27,781 nt of DNA from Acanthamoeba sp. SK_2022b (taxonomy: Eukaryota > Discosea > Longamoebia > Acanthamoebidae): the NCBI GenBank assembly GCA_027943245.1, contig JANDJZ010001769.1:1-27781 (forward strand), written 5' to 3'. Below, one piece after another: positions 1 to 8,396 of this stretch. The notes under the pieces were generated by a model that was not told where the DNA came from, did no database searches, and was given only the letters and a program-made list of their open reading frames with translations. The translations under genes were made by a program, and so were the position numbers. Within the stretch, counting starts at the first letter, position 1. Every line of letters starts with the position of its first letter.

Positions 1-38
1 CCGCCTGCCTGGCAGATCAGCGGGTGCAGGCAGGCATG

Positions 39-62
39 AAAAAAGCTGGCCTTAGCCAGCTT
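39..62 (-). terminator. Intrinsic terminator of the lytic transglycosylase gene
   Basis: On the minus strand an 8-bp perfect stem (AAGCTGGC / GCCAGCTT, plus-strand 43-50 and 55-62) with a 4-base loop is followed directly by a run of six T (plus-strand A at 39-44). It lies 25 bases past the stop codon of the minus-strand transglycosylase gene and is oriented to end that transcript. The first 38 bases of the window hold only a short CCTGCC/GGCAGG inverted repeat that I cannot assign. Confidence 0.9.
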
Positions 63-86
63 CGTGCGCCATGTCGGTGGTTCCGG

Positions 87-1007
87 TTACAGCGCCGGCT
101 CCTGTGTCTGCAGGGCCACCTGTTCGGTGCGCGCGGACATGCTGCTCGAGCTGACCGGCACTGCCGGGGTGCCAGCGGACGCTGCCGAGGCCGCAGGTCC
201 GGCTGCCTCGGCCGTGGATGTGGCCGGCTTGGTGGCTGCGATCTGGACGGCCTGCTTGGGCTGCTCGATCTTGGCGGTCATCAGCGGCACGGCACGCAGG
301 CCGGCGGCCATGCGCAGGCGCTGGTGCTCGGCCAGCACCTTGGCGGCATAGCCGCCGTCGGTGGGCAGGTTGGCCGCGCCCACGTAGTAGCGCAGGCCAC
401 CTTCGATGGAGCCGGCGCGCTCAATGCACTCCTTGAGCACGCGCACGCCCACGCGCAGATTGCTGACGGGGTCGAACGCGGCGTTCTGGCCGCCGAAGTT
501 CTCGTACTTGTCGGTATGCACAGTGGTCATCACCTGCATCAGGCCCTGCGCGCCTACAGCACTTTGCGCGAACGGATTGAAGCTGGACTCGATGGCCATG
601 ATGGCCAGGATCAGCGTCGGGTCCAGGCGGTTGACCTTGCCCAGGTCGTAGGCCTCGCTGACCAGTGCCGCGATGGGCTCGGGCGCCACGCGGTACTTCT
701 TGCTGAGCCAGAAGGCCACGGCCGCCTGATCCTTGGGCAGGTTCTTCGGGTTGGTCGCCGTCGCGCGGTCGCTGGCCGCGAGTTCGACGGGCGCACCCAG
801 CTCGGCCATCTGGCGAGCGGTCAGCCAGGAGCGCAGCTGGCTCTCTCCGGCATCGCGCAGGTCGGGACGGGCGAACAAGGTAATGGCCAGGAAGGCCACA
901 GCCAGGCCCAGAAGGGCGAAGCTGTTGTGGATGATGGCAAGAAAACCGTTGGCCACATCGATGGCGAACGTTCGCGCGGCGGCGAAAAATTTTCCTGACG
1001 CTGGCAT
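87..1007 (-). CDS. Membrane-anchored lytic transglycosylase (SLT/GH23 domain)
   Basis: A 306-residue protein predicted to cleave the MurNAc-GlcNAc bond of peptidoglycan, forming 1,6-anhydro-muropeptides, at the periplasmic face of the inner membrane. Seen: one hydrophobic segment at about residues 21-46 that can serve as a signal anchor, then an SLT domain at about 95-225. The catalytic Glu is E140 in the ESSFNP motif, followed by GAQGLMQVM (about 152-160) and the YYVGAANL segment near 207, all in the spacing usual for the Slt70-like family. The C-terminal ~70 residues are Ala/Thr/Ser/Pro-rich and look like a disordered tail. The ATG at 1007 is supported by a purine-rich AAAGGA just upstream. 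It stands alone on the minus strand, with its own terminator and a structured 5' leader. The family is clear; the exact subfamily (mltC-, emtA- or slt-type) is not. Confidence 0.93.
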   Translation of the reverse strand: MPASGKFFAAARTFAIDVANGFLAIIHNSFALLGLAVAFLAITLFARPDLRDAGESQLRSWLTARQMAELGAPVELAASDRATATNPKNLPKDQAAVAFWLSKKYRVAPEPIAALVSEAYDLGKVNRLDPTLILAIMAIESSFNPFAQSAVGAQGLMQVMTTVHTDKYENFGGQNAAFDPVSNLRVGVRVLKECIERAGSIEGGLRYYVGAANLPTDGGYAAKVLAEHQRLRMAAGLRAVPLMTAKIEQPKQAVQIAATKPATSTAEAAGPAASAASAGTPAVPVSSSSMSARTEQVALQTQEPAL

Positions 1008-1040
1008 AGCTTTTTCCTTTCTAGGGGCACCAACCCGAAA

Positions 1041-1064
1041 CGGCCTTCGCCGAAGCGAAGGCCG
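1041..1064 (-). other. Strong hairpin with cUUCGg tetraloop in the transglycosylase 5' leader
   Basis: On the minus strand a perfect 10-bp stem (CGGCCTTCGC / GCGAAGGCCG) closes an extra-stable C(UUCG)G loop. It lies 34 bases upstream of the transglycosylase ATG, in the likely 5' untranslated region. The run of T that follows is only three long, so it is a weak terminator at best; mRNA stabilisation or attenuation are alternatives. Function is inferred, the fold is seen. Confidence 0.55.
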
Positions 1065-1172
1065 GTGAGGCTGACACCCTGGATTGGGTGCTGCGGATCC
1101 GGGAGGCTGGCGCTTGGTGCACCATTGCGTTGTAGGCCTGCGGGATCTGCTCAGTCGTGAGGCAGCAGAAAC

Positions 1173-1195
1173 AAAAAACGCTCTATTCGAGCGCT
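1173..1195 (-). terminator. Terminator-like hairpin in the transglycosylase upstream region
   Basis: The minus strand reads a 7-bp stem with one G-U pair (AGCGCTC / GAGCGTT), a 5-base loop, and a T-run (TTTTTTG, partly in the stem). No minus-strand gene lies upstream of it within the window, and it begins essentially at the start point predicted from the promoter at 1201-1230, so its role as a terminator is uncertain. It may instead cap the 5' end of the transglycosylase transcript. Confidence 0.4.
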
Positions 1196-1200
1196 GGCGG

Positions 1201-1230
1201 ATTCTAGGAGTTCACCAAATACACGGTCAA
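1201..1230 (-). promoter_or_regulatory. Putative sigma-70 promoter for the lytic transglycosylase
   Basis: Reading the minus strand, TTGACC (plus 1225-1230) and TAGAAT (plus 1201-1206) are separated by 18 bases, a good match to the -35/-10 consensus. The start would fall near 1195, giving a leader of about 190 bases that contains both hairpins described here. Predicted by eye only. Confidence 0.5.
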
Positions 1231-1418
1231 CACTATGAAGTGCGTTTGTTAGATCGATGAATAATAATAAACCATGGATGCAAACACAGTTTCTGAGTGT
1301 TTGAGAGCAGGTTGCGTGCTACCGATGTGGGGCGCTTGCGGCGGTTGTACAGGGCTTCATGAAATTGCAATGAAATGCAAAAGCACTGGCAGGCCTGGCC
1401 TGCGTCCTTCTATATTGG

Positions 1419-1640
1419 AGGCGACTGCTCCTGCAGTCGTCTCGCCAAGGTGGAAGACGGGTAAAAGTGGTGTTCGATGGTTCGGGCACAGTCGTTCAAG
1501 TCTTCTTCCGCGGCCTTCCTGGAAGCAATCTCTTGCTTCCGAGCAGCAAGGACCATCCTCTCCTTGACTGCGGAAAACGGCCAGGACTTGTGCCTGCCGT
1601 AAAGCCCGGAAGCCGGTTCAAGGCTTCCGGGCTTTGTCGT
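1419..1640 (+). ncRNA. Candidate structured non-coding RNA of unknown family
   Basis: Three structural blocks in order: a 7-bp hairpin (1422-1439); a long nested rod made of stems 1483-1488/1591-1596, 1497-1502/1585-1590, 1506-1511/1570-1575 and 1512-1517/1548-1554 (one bulge), capped by a perfect 8-bp hairpin (1521-1528/1533-1540); and a terminal 14-bp perfect stem (1601-1614/1622-1635) followed by TTTGTCGTT. A TATATT box at 1411-1416 could be a -10, without a good -35. The rod resembles 6S RNA in general shape, but I cannot match its conserved central bubble. Several GGA trinucleotides occur, as in CsrA-binding RNAs, but most lie in stems. Boundaries and strand are inferred; strand is chosen because the terminal hairpin is better placed for a plus-strand transcript. 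Confidence 0.35.
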
Positions 1641-1641
1641 T
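1601..1641 (+). terminator. Long perfect hairpin, probable terminator of the candidate RNA
   Basis: A 14-bp perfect stem (AAAGCCCGGAAGCC and its complement) with a 7-base loop, followed by TTTGTCGTT. The stem is very strong but the T-run is short and interrupted. It lies 134 bases before the DUF748 start and would insulate that gene from upstream transcription. Confidence 0.6.
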
Positions 1642-1774
1642 CCAGGGTGACTGCAACGTCAAGAAATGTGCGGTGATGCGGGTTGAGGTCTTGCTGCCAG
1701 CCCAATTTCTGATGCAATGCAGCCACCGCTGCGTCCTCTGTCCAGGATGGCGCCGTACTAGTTATTAGAGCCCC

Positions 1775-4700
1775 ATGCAATTTCTCTTCAAGCACCGCTG
1801 GCTGCGCAGGCTGGCCATCGCCTTTGCAGCGTTTCTTTTGCTGTGGCTGCTGCTGTGGGCGCTGGTGCCCGTTGTCGCCAAAAGCCAGCTGGAAAAGCAG
1901 GCATCGGCCAAGCTGGGTCGCCAGGTCCATGTGGGGGCAGTGGAGTTCCGGCCCTGGTCGCTGGAGCTGACCCTGCGTAATCTGCGCATTGCCAAAAGCC
2001 AGACGGCGGGCGCAGGGCAGGCAGAACCCGCGCCGTCGTCGCCACAGCTGCAGGTCGACCGCATCTATGTGAATGCCAGTATCCAGTCCCTCTTCAGGCT
2101 GGCGCCTGTCCTGGATGCCATCGAGGTCGATGCGCCGGTGCTGCGCCTCACGCAGCAGAGCCTGGGGCACTTCGATGTGGATGATGTGCTGGCCCGGCTG
2201 GCCGAGCCCAGCGATACGCCGCCGGCCAAGCCCTTGGGCTTTGCGCTGTACAACATTGCGCTGCGCGACGGCCGCGTGCAATTGCAGGACGATGTCCAGC
2301 AGCGTGAGCACATGCTGGATCAGCTGCAGCTGAAGCTGCCGTTCATCAGCAATCTGGAGTCCAAGCGCGAGATCAAGGTGCTGCCGCACCTGTCCTTCGC
2401 ACTCAACGGCAGCCGCTTTGAATCCAGTGCCCAGAGCACGCCTTTCACCGACCAGCGCCAGACGGCCGTCGATCTGAGCTGGCAGGGCGTGGACCTGACG
2501 CCTTACCTGGGTTATGTGCCCGCCAATGCCCCCGTCAAGCCGCGCTCCGGCGTGCTGGATACCAATCTGCACATCTCCTTTGAGCAGGCCGAGCAGGCCG
2601 TGGTGCGGATCACCGGCGAGGTCAGCCTGTCCGGTGCCGAGTTGCTTGACCGCGATGAGGCGCCCCTGCTGCGTTTCGAGCGCCTGGCGGCCGTGCTCAA
2701 GAACGTGCAGCCCCTGCAGTCGGTGGTGGAGCTGGAGTCCGTGCAGTGGAGCGCTCCAGAGATTTTCGCGGCCCGTGATGCGCAAGGCCGCATCAACTGG
2801 ATGGCGATGGGCAGTCGCTCTGCCTCCGATTCCAGGCCGGCAGTGGAAAAGCCTGCCTCCGATGCGCCCCAGCCCTGGAGGGTGAGCCTGGACAGGCTGG
2901 CCATTTCCGATGCCACGGTGCATTGGCGCGATGCGTCGCCCGGCGCAGGCCAGTCGGGTGCGGCGCTGCAGGCGCGCCAGCTGTCATTGGAAGTGCGCGA
3001 TGTCCGCTGGCCGCTGGAGCAGCCTTTGCAATTTGATGCCGGCATGCAGGTGCAGTCTGCAGCGGCAGGAGAGGGTGCAAAACCCGCCGAACTGAGGCTG
3101 AGCGGCGCCATGACCGACAGGCAGGGGCAACTGGCCGTCTCCGCGCGCCAGTTGCCTCTGCAACTGGCGGCGCCGTATCTGTCTGCCCATCTCAAGCCGG
3201 AGCTGACCGGCCTGCTGAGCACCGACGCCGGCCTGGGCTGGAGCGGCTCCGCCATGGTGGTGCAGGTGGCCGAACTGGGCGTGGAGCAGTTGAGCCTCAA
3301 GGACAAGGCCGCGCCGGTCGACATCGCGCGCCTGCAGCTGGAGCAGGTACAGGTCAATCTGGCCAGCCAGCAGGTTTCCGTGGGGCGCCTGGCGCTGCAA
3401 AAGCCGCAGCTGGGCGTGTCGCGCGACGCCCAGGGCCGGTGGATGTATGAGCAATGGCTGCCACCCGCATCCTCGGCTCCTGCGACGCCGGACCCCGCCA
3501 AGGACAAGCCCAGGCCCTGGGGTCTGAGGCTGCAGGCCGTGGAAGTGGACGGTGGCGCCGTTGCGCTGCGTGACGAAGCGCCCGTGCGCAACGCCGATTC
3601 GGCGCGCACCGTGTCCCTGGATCTGAGTTCACTGCGCCTGCGCTTGGGCGCCATCGAGCCGCTGGCGGCCAAGTCCGCCCCCACGCCGCTGGAGCTGTCC
3701 GCCCAGGTCGGCTCGGGCCGGCGTGTCCAGGCAGGATCGCTGAGCCTGCGCGGCGATCTGGGACTGGCGCCACTGTCGCTTCAGGGCAGGCTGCAGGCGC
3801 GCAGCCTGCCGCTGCACGCGCTGGAGCCCTACTTTGCCGACATGCTCAATGTGGAGCTGGTGCGCGCCGATGGCAATTTCCTGGGTCAGCTGCGCTTTGC
3901 CAGCCAGCCTGCCGGCCCCGAGCTGATGGTGCAGGGCGATGTCGAACTGGTGGATCTGCGCATGCGCTCCGCGCTGGCCTCGCCCGTGCAAGCCGGGGGT
4001 GAGGCTGCGGTGCAGGGCGTACCCAGCACGGCCGCAGGCGCCGTGGCAGCCGTGCTCAGCGAATCCACGGCCGACCGGGCCAAGGCTCGATCGGCTGCCT
4101 TGGGCCTGGGCCTGCGCGATGAACTCGTCGCCTGGAAAACCTTGGCCGTGCGTGGCCTGGACCTGCAGATGCAGCCCGCCCAGCCACTGCGCCTGAGCGT
4201 GCGCGAGACGGCGCTCAGCGACTTCTTTGCACGCGTGATCGTGCAGCGCAATGGCCGCATCAATCTGCAGGACATCGTCAAGTCGGCCCAGTCTCAGCAG
4301 TCCCTGGAGCAAAACACCGCGCCGGCTGCGGATGGCGCGGCGGCTCCTGCCGAGCCCGTCCCGCCGAAGGCCGCTTCCGGGCCTGCACCGGTCATCAAGA
4401 TCGGCCCCATCGTGCTGACGGGCGGCAAGGTGCAGTTCTCCGACTACTTCATCCAGCCCAACTACTCGGCTGACCTCAGCGAGCTGGCCGGCCGCCTGAG
4501 CGCCTTCTCGTCCGAACAGCCGGCCGGGGAGCAGGGGCCGCAACTGGCGGATGTGGAGCTGCGCGGCCGCGCCCAGGGCACGGCTTCGCTGGAGATCACC
4601 GGCCAGGTCAATCCGCTGGCCAAGCCGCTGGCCCTGGACATACGCGCCCAGATGCGCGATCTGGAGCTGCCGCCGCTGTCGCCGTACTCCATCAAGTACG

Positions 4701-5587
4701 CGGGCCATGGCATCGAGCGCGGCAAGCTCAGCATGGATGTCAGCTACAAGATCGAGCCCGATGGCCAGCTCACGGCGCGCAACAAGCTGGTGCTGCACCA
4801 GCTCACCTTCGGCGAAGCCGTCGAAGGTGCGCCGGCCTCGCTGCCCGTGCGCCTGGCCGTGGCATTGCTGGCCGACCGCAACGGCGTCATCGACCTGGAC
4901 CTGCCGGTCAGCGGCTCGCTCAACGACCCGCAATTCAGGTTGGCGCCAGTCATCTTCAAGATCATCGGCAACCTGATCATGAAGGCCGTCACCTCGCCGT
5001 TCTCGCTGCTGTCGGGCGCATTTGGCGGCAGCGGCGAGTCGGGCGTGGTGGCCTTTGCGCCGGGCCGATCCCAGATCGATGCCAAGGCCCGCGAAAGCCT
5101 GGACAAGGTGGTCGCCTCCCTCAAGGAGCGCCCGGCCCTCAGGCTCACCGTGATCGGCGAGGCGCGCGAGGCCCAGGACAAGGAGGCCTGGAAGCAGGCC
5201 GAACTCGATCGCCTGTTGCTGGCCCAGAAGCGCCGCCAGGTGCTGCGCGAGGGCAAATCGGCAGAATCGGTGACCGAGTTGTCTGCTGCCGAAGTGCCGG
5301 CTTTGACCAAGGCGCTTTACAGCCGTGCCGACTTTGCCAAGCCGCGCAATGTCATCGGCATGGCCAAGGACTTGCCCACCGACCAGATGCGCAGCCTGCT
5401 GCTGGAGCAGATCACCGTGCCCGACGATGCCATGCGCGAGCTGGCGCTGGCGCGCGGCGTGGCCGTTCGCGACTATCTGGCGCAGCAGCAGTTGCCGCTC
5501 GAGCGCCTGTTTCTCGGGGCCCCGAAACTGGATTCCGACGACCAGGAATGGAGCCCGCGCGCCCAGCTCAGCCTGTCCGCACAGTAG
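1775..5587 (+). CDS. DUF748 / AsmA-like envelope protein
   Basis: A 1270-residue protein with one N-terminal transmembrane segment (about residues 10-34, Leu/Ala/Trp-rich) and a very long periplasmic part. Repeated amphipathic beta-type stretches and Ala/Pro-rich spacers fit the DUF748 group of the AsmA/TamB-like superfamily; such proteins are thought to act in lipid transport or envelope maintenance between the two membranes. Near the C-terminus, about residues 1092-1130 (around VAFAPGRSQID), it resembles an OmpA-like peptidoglycan-binding module, followed by a charged segment rich in Gln, Glu and Arg. Length is at the upper range for the family. The ATG at 1775 opens the hydrophobic anchor; there is no strong ribosome binding site. 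It lies 127 bases before the DUF349 gene with no terminator seen between. The exact role is unknown. Confidence 0.85.
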   Translation: MQFLFKHRWLRRLAIAFAAFLLLWLLLWALVPVVAKSQLEKQASAKLGRQVHVGAVEFRPWSLELTLRNLRIAKSQTAGAGQAEPAPSSPQLQVDRIYVNASIQSLFRLAPVLDAIEVDAPVLRLTQQSLGHFDVDDVLARLAEPSDTPPAKPLGFALYNIALRDGRVQLQDDVQQREHMLDQLQLKLPFISNLESKREIKVLPHLSFALNGSRFESSAQSTPFTDQRQTAVDLSWQGVDLTPYLGYVPANAPVKPRSGVLDTNLHISFEQAEQAVVRITGEVSLSGAELLDRDEAPLLRFERLAAVLKNVQPLQSVVELESVQWSAPEIFAARDAQGRINWMAMGSRSASDSRPAVEKPASDAPQPWRVSLDRLAISDATVHWRDASPGAGQSGAALQARQLSLEVRDVRWPLEQPLQFDAGMQVQSAAAGEGAKPAELRLSGAMTDRQGQLAVSARQLPLQLAAPYLSAHLKPELTGLLSTDAGLGWSGSAMVVQVAELGVEQLSLKDKAAPVDIARLQLEQVQVNLASQQVSVGRLALQKPQLGVSRDAQGRWMYEQWLPPASSAPATPDPAKDKPRPWGLRLQAVEVDGGAVALRDEAPVRNADSARTVSLDLSSLRLRLGAIEPLAAKSAPTPLELSAQVGSGRRVQAGSLSLRGDLGLAPLSLQGRLQARSLPLHALEPYFADMLNVELVRADGNFLGQLRFASQPAGPELMVQGDVELVDLRMRSALASPVQAGGEAAVQGVPSTAAGAVAAVLSESTADRAKARSAALGLGLRDELVAWKTLAVRGLDLQMQPAQPLRLSVRETALSDFFARVIVQRNGRINLQDIVKSAQSQQSLEQNTAPAADGAAAPAEPVPPKAASGPAPVIKIGPIVLTGGKVQFSDYFIQPNYSADLSELAGRLSAFSSEQPAGEQGPQLADVELRGRAQGTASLEITGQVNPLAKPLALDIRAQMRDLELPPLSPYSIKYAGHGIERGKLSMDVSYKIEPDGQLTARNKLVLHQLTFGEAVEGAPASLPVRLAVALLADRNGVIDLDLPVSGSLNDPQFRLAPVIFKIIGNLIMKAVTSPFSLLSGAFGGSGESGVVAFAPGRSQIDAKARESLDKVVASLKERPALRLTVIGEAREAQDKEAWKQAELDRLLLAQKRRQVLREGKSAESVTELSAAEVPALTKALYSRADFAKPRNVIGMAKDLPTDQMRSLLLEQITVPDDAMRELALARGVAVRDYLAQQQLPLERLFLGAPKLDSDDQEWSPRAQLSLSAQ

Positions 5588-5714
5588 CCCGGTTTTGGCT
5601 CCGCTTCAAATAACGGCGAGAATATGGTTTTCCCGGCCCGGCTAGCATGCCTGCATGCAGCCCGGCCGGCCGCGTCTGGCGGCCCGCGGCAGCCAGGCAT
5701 TCAACGATTGATTC

Positions 5715-8366
5715 ATGTCTTCTCTTTCCCCCCGCAGCACCATGTCCGATGCACCTGAAGTGAGCCCTGCTTCTGCCAAGAATCCTGAACAACACCCCTT
5801 GGATGTGCTCACGGGCGGTGCCTTCTCCGCCGAAACCTCGGGTGATCGCGCCTCGCGCATCCGCGACTGGCTGGCAACCCAGCCTTCGGTCGAGCAATTG
5901 CAGGACGTCCTCAAGGAGCTGAGCGCGCGCGACAAGAGCGCGGCCCGCGCCGTGCGTGAGCGTCTGGATGAAATCCGCCGCACCAAGGACCAGGAAAAGA
6001 TCGCAGTGGAATGGGCTGAAAAGGCCCAGGCACTGCTGGTCGCATCGCCCTTCAATGCCGCCGACGCCATCGCCTGGCAGCGCGACGCCGCCAAGGCAGG
6101 CGCCCCGCTGTCGCGTGAGCCGCTGTCGCAGTACAAGGCCCAACTGGCCGAGCGCGTCAAGGCCATCGAGGAACTGCAGCATCGCGTGCAGGTCCAGCGC
6201 GAAGTGGCTGTCTTGCTGGCCCAGCGCATCGAAGTCCTGTCCACCAAGCCATGGCGCGACGCCCAGGCTGTGCTCGACAACCTGCGCGCCGACGTGGCCC
6301 GCTGGCAGGAGCAGGCCGGCGAGCTCACCGGCGATGCCAACTGGGCCAGCGTGGATGGACGCTTCCCGCCCCAGCTGGAAGCCGCCAGCGCACAGCTGAT
6401 CCTTGTCTGGGATGCCTTCCAGTCTGCCCTTGCGCTGACCGAGGCCGCCGCAGCGGACGAAGCAGCCCCGCTGCCCACCGTGCCCGTGTGGGCCGATGAA
6501 CTGCGTGTGGCGCGTGGCCTGCCTCCCGAGGCAGCGGCCGCCGAGCCGTCCAAGCCAGCGCCTGCCGGCCGCAGCGCAGCGCAGCCCAAGGCCAAGACGT
6601 CGCCTGAGCAGGTGGCTGCCGCCAGCGCTGCCCTGACCCAGGCGCTGGAACAGCTCCAGGCCGAGACGGCTGCTGGCGAAAGCAAGGCTGGCTCCGCTGC
6701 CGTGCAAGCCGTGCGTGCCGCCATCAAGGCCCATGGTCGTCTGGTGGACGACGCACTGGTCACCAAGGTGCACGAGGCCCTCTTGGCAGCAGGCGAAGCC
6801 GAAGGCTGGCCGCGCCAGAACGCAGACAAGCTGCGTGAGGAGCTGGTTGCCAAGGCGGAAGCTCTGCTGAACCGTCCCGAAGGCCAGGCGCTGGGCGGTC
6901 GCAAGATCCAGGAATCCCTGCGCAGCCTGCGTGAGCAGTGGAAGCTGGCCGACCAGGGCAGCGCGGCCAACCACGCTCTCTGGAAGAAGTTTGACGAAGC
7001 CTGCAACGCGGCCCACAAGGTGGTCGAGTCCTGGCACGACAAGCTGCGCACGGAAACCACCCAGTCCAAGGCACAGCGCCTGGCGCTGATCGAAGAGATC
7101 AAGGCCTGGGCAGCGCAGCAGGCCGCCAGCGAAGATCTCAAGGGTGCGGCCCGCGCATTGCGCCAGTTCGCTGAACGCTGGCGCGAGAGCGGTCATATCG
7201 GTGAAAAACTGTTTGCCGAGCTGCAGCCCCAGTTCAAGCAGGCCATGGCCCTGGCCGAGGCTCCGCTGCATGCTGCGCAAAAGGCCAGCCTGCAGCGCCG
7301 CCACGCCATGATCGACGAGGCCACGGCGCTGGGCGCCGCACCCAGCCTGCGCATCGATGCCGTCAAGGCACTGCAGCAGCGCTGGCAGGCCGAGGCACAG
7401 GCCGTGCCGCTGGATCGCAAGCACGAGCAAAAGCTGTGGGACGCCTTCCGCAAGCCCCTGGACGAGGCTTTCAACCGCAAGGGCAGCGAGCGTGGTTCCC
7501 GGGCCGCAGCCGTGCAGCTCAGCGACCACGACCGCCGCGTACTGGAGGCTTCGCAGGCCGTGGAAGCTGCCAACACATCGGGTGACGTGCAGCAAATCCG
7601 CGCTGCGGTGGAGGCTCTGGAGCAGGCGCTGCGCGGCCGTGCCGATGCCTCCGTCAACGCTGCCCAGCCGGAACAGGCGCCAGTGGCTGCGGCCGGCTCG
7701 GAAGAATCGCAAGCGAAGCCGGCGCCGGTGCGCCCCGTGGTTGCCGTGCGCGGGGATGATCGTCCCGGCATGAAGAAGGAAGAGGGTGGTGCGCGCGCTG
7801 CCCGTCCTGGCGACCGCCGCGACGGTGGCCGTGGCCGCGATGGAAGGGACGGACGCGACAACCGTGACAATGGCCGCTTTGGCCGCGAACCGCGTGAAGA
7901 GCGCGGTCCGCGCCTGGCCGATCCGGCCTTCCGTGCCCAGCGTGAAGCCATGGAGCATGCGCAGGACGCTCTGCGCAAGCTCGCGGCCCAGGCCCATGGC
8001 GAAGCGCTGACCCAGCTGATGGCAGCCTGGGAATCGCGTGACGCTACGCAGATTCCGGCGGCCCAGCAGCTCGGCGGTCGCGTGTCTGCGCAAGTGCGCA
8101 GCGCCTGGTCGCAGGCACTGGCCCAGGCGCCCAAGGGTGATGCGGGTGAAGCCCTGCTGCGCCTTGAAATGGCTGCCGACGTGCCCACGCCTGCAGAGCA
8201 TCTGAGCGCCCGCCGTGCCCTGCAGCTGCAACTGCTGACGCGCCGCAACGATCCGGCCCCGCAGGAAACCTGGGGTAGCGATGCCGCGCGGGTGCTGGCA
8301 TCGGCACGCGATGACGCCACCGCACGCCGCCTGCAGAACGTGCTCAAGCAACTGCTGCGCAAGTGA
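5715..8366 (+). CDS. DUF349 domain-containing protein with Arg/Gly-rich segment
   Basis: An 883-residue cytoplasmic, strongly helical protein rich in Ala, Gln, Glu and Arg, with coiled-coil character through most of its length. Features typical of DUF349 repeats include Trp-containing helices such as LREQWKLADQG and LRQFAERWRESG. At about residues 693-735 there is a low-complexity stretch of Arg, Gly and Asp (RDGGRGRDGRDGRD), like RGG-type nucleic-acid-binding or phase-separating tails, but placed internally before a helical C-terminal domain. There is no signal peptide. Function of the family is not established. The start at 5715 is the longest; an in-frame ATG at 5742 is equally plausible because neither has a strong Shine-Dalgarno. 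It ends 33 bases before a strong terminator. Confidence 0.88.
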   Translation: MSSLSPRSTMSDAPEVSPASAKNPEQHPLDVLTGGAFSAETSGDRASRIRDWLATQPSVEQLQDVLKELSARDKSAARAVRERLDEIRRTKDQEKIAVEWAEKAQALLVASPFNAADAIAWQRDAAKAGAPLSREPLSQYKAQLAERVKAIEELQHRVQVQREVAVLLAQRIEVLSTKPWRDAQAVLDNLRADVARWQEQAGELTGDANWASVDGRFPPQLEAASAQLILVWDAFQSALALTEAAAADEAAPLPTVPVWADELRVARGLPPEAAAAEPSKPAPAGRSAAQPKAKTSPEQVAAASAALTQALEQLQAETAAGESKAGSAAVQAVRAAIKAHGRLVDDALVTKVHEALLAAGEAEGWPRQNADKLREELVAKAEALLNRPEGQALGGRKIQESLRSLREQWKLADQGSAANHALWKKFDEACNAAHKVVESWHDKLRTETTQSKAQRLALIEEIKAWAAQQAASEDLKGAARALRQFAERWRESGHIGEKLFAELQPQFKQAMALAEAPLHAAQKASLQRRHAMIDEATALGAAPSLRIDAVKALQQRWQAEAQAVPLDRKHEQKLWDAFRKPLDEAFNRKGSERGSRAAAVQLSDHDRRVLEASQAVEAANTSGDVQQIRAAVEALEQALRGRADASVNAAQPEQAPVAAAGSEESQAKPAPVRPVVAVRGDDRPGMKKEEGGARAARPGDRRDGGRGRDGRDGRDNRDNGRFGREPREERGPRLADPAFRAQREAMEHAQDALRKLAAQAHGEALTQLMAAWESRDATQIPAAQQLGGRVSAQVRSAWSQALAQAPKGDAGEALLRLEMAADVPTPAEHLSARRALQLQLLTRRNDPAPQETWGSDAARVLASARDDATARRLQNVLKQLLRK

Positions 8367-8396
8367 CGGGGTGGGGTTGATACCTTCATCGTCAAG

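Larger units (their letters stand above)
1008..1774. other. 767-bp gene-free region between transglycosylase and DUF748 genes
   Basis: No open reading frame here looks like a real protein; the short plus-strand frames at 1274-1567 and 1467-1676 have no domain-like composition and no convincing ribosome binding site. It holds the minus-strand promoter and leader hairpins (1041-1230), an AT-rich patch around 1240-1275, and a cluster of strong hairpins ending in a long perfect stem at 1601-1635, described separately as a candidate RNA. Bases 1640-1774 are the upstream region of the DUF748 gene, where I see no clear promoter. Confidence 0.6.

Noticed and set aside
24..998. Plus-strand 324-residue frame opposite the transglycosylase
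   Set aside because: It is the complement of a clear SLT-domain gene, is Gly/His/Arg-rich with no recognisable motif, and runs across the terminator.
1008..1640. Assignment of 6S RNA (ssrS) or another named RNA to the structured regions
   Set aside because: Although rod-like folds are visible, I could not match the central bubble or any conserved primary sequence, so naming it would be a guess.
1274..1676. Short plus-strand frames at 1274-1567 and 1467-1676
   Set aside because: They overlap each other, have no domain-like composition and no good ribosome binding site, and lie over strong RNA-type hairpins.
1496..2923. 475-residue minus-strand frame
   Set aside because: It is a shadow of the DUF748 gene extended through non-coding sequence; composition is that of a GC-rich antisense frame.
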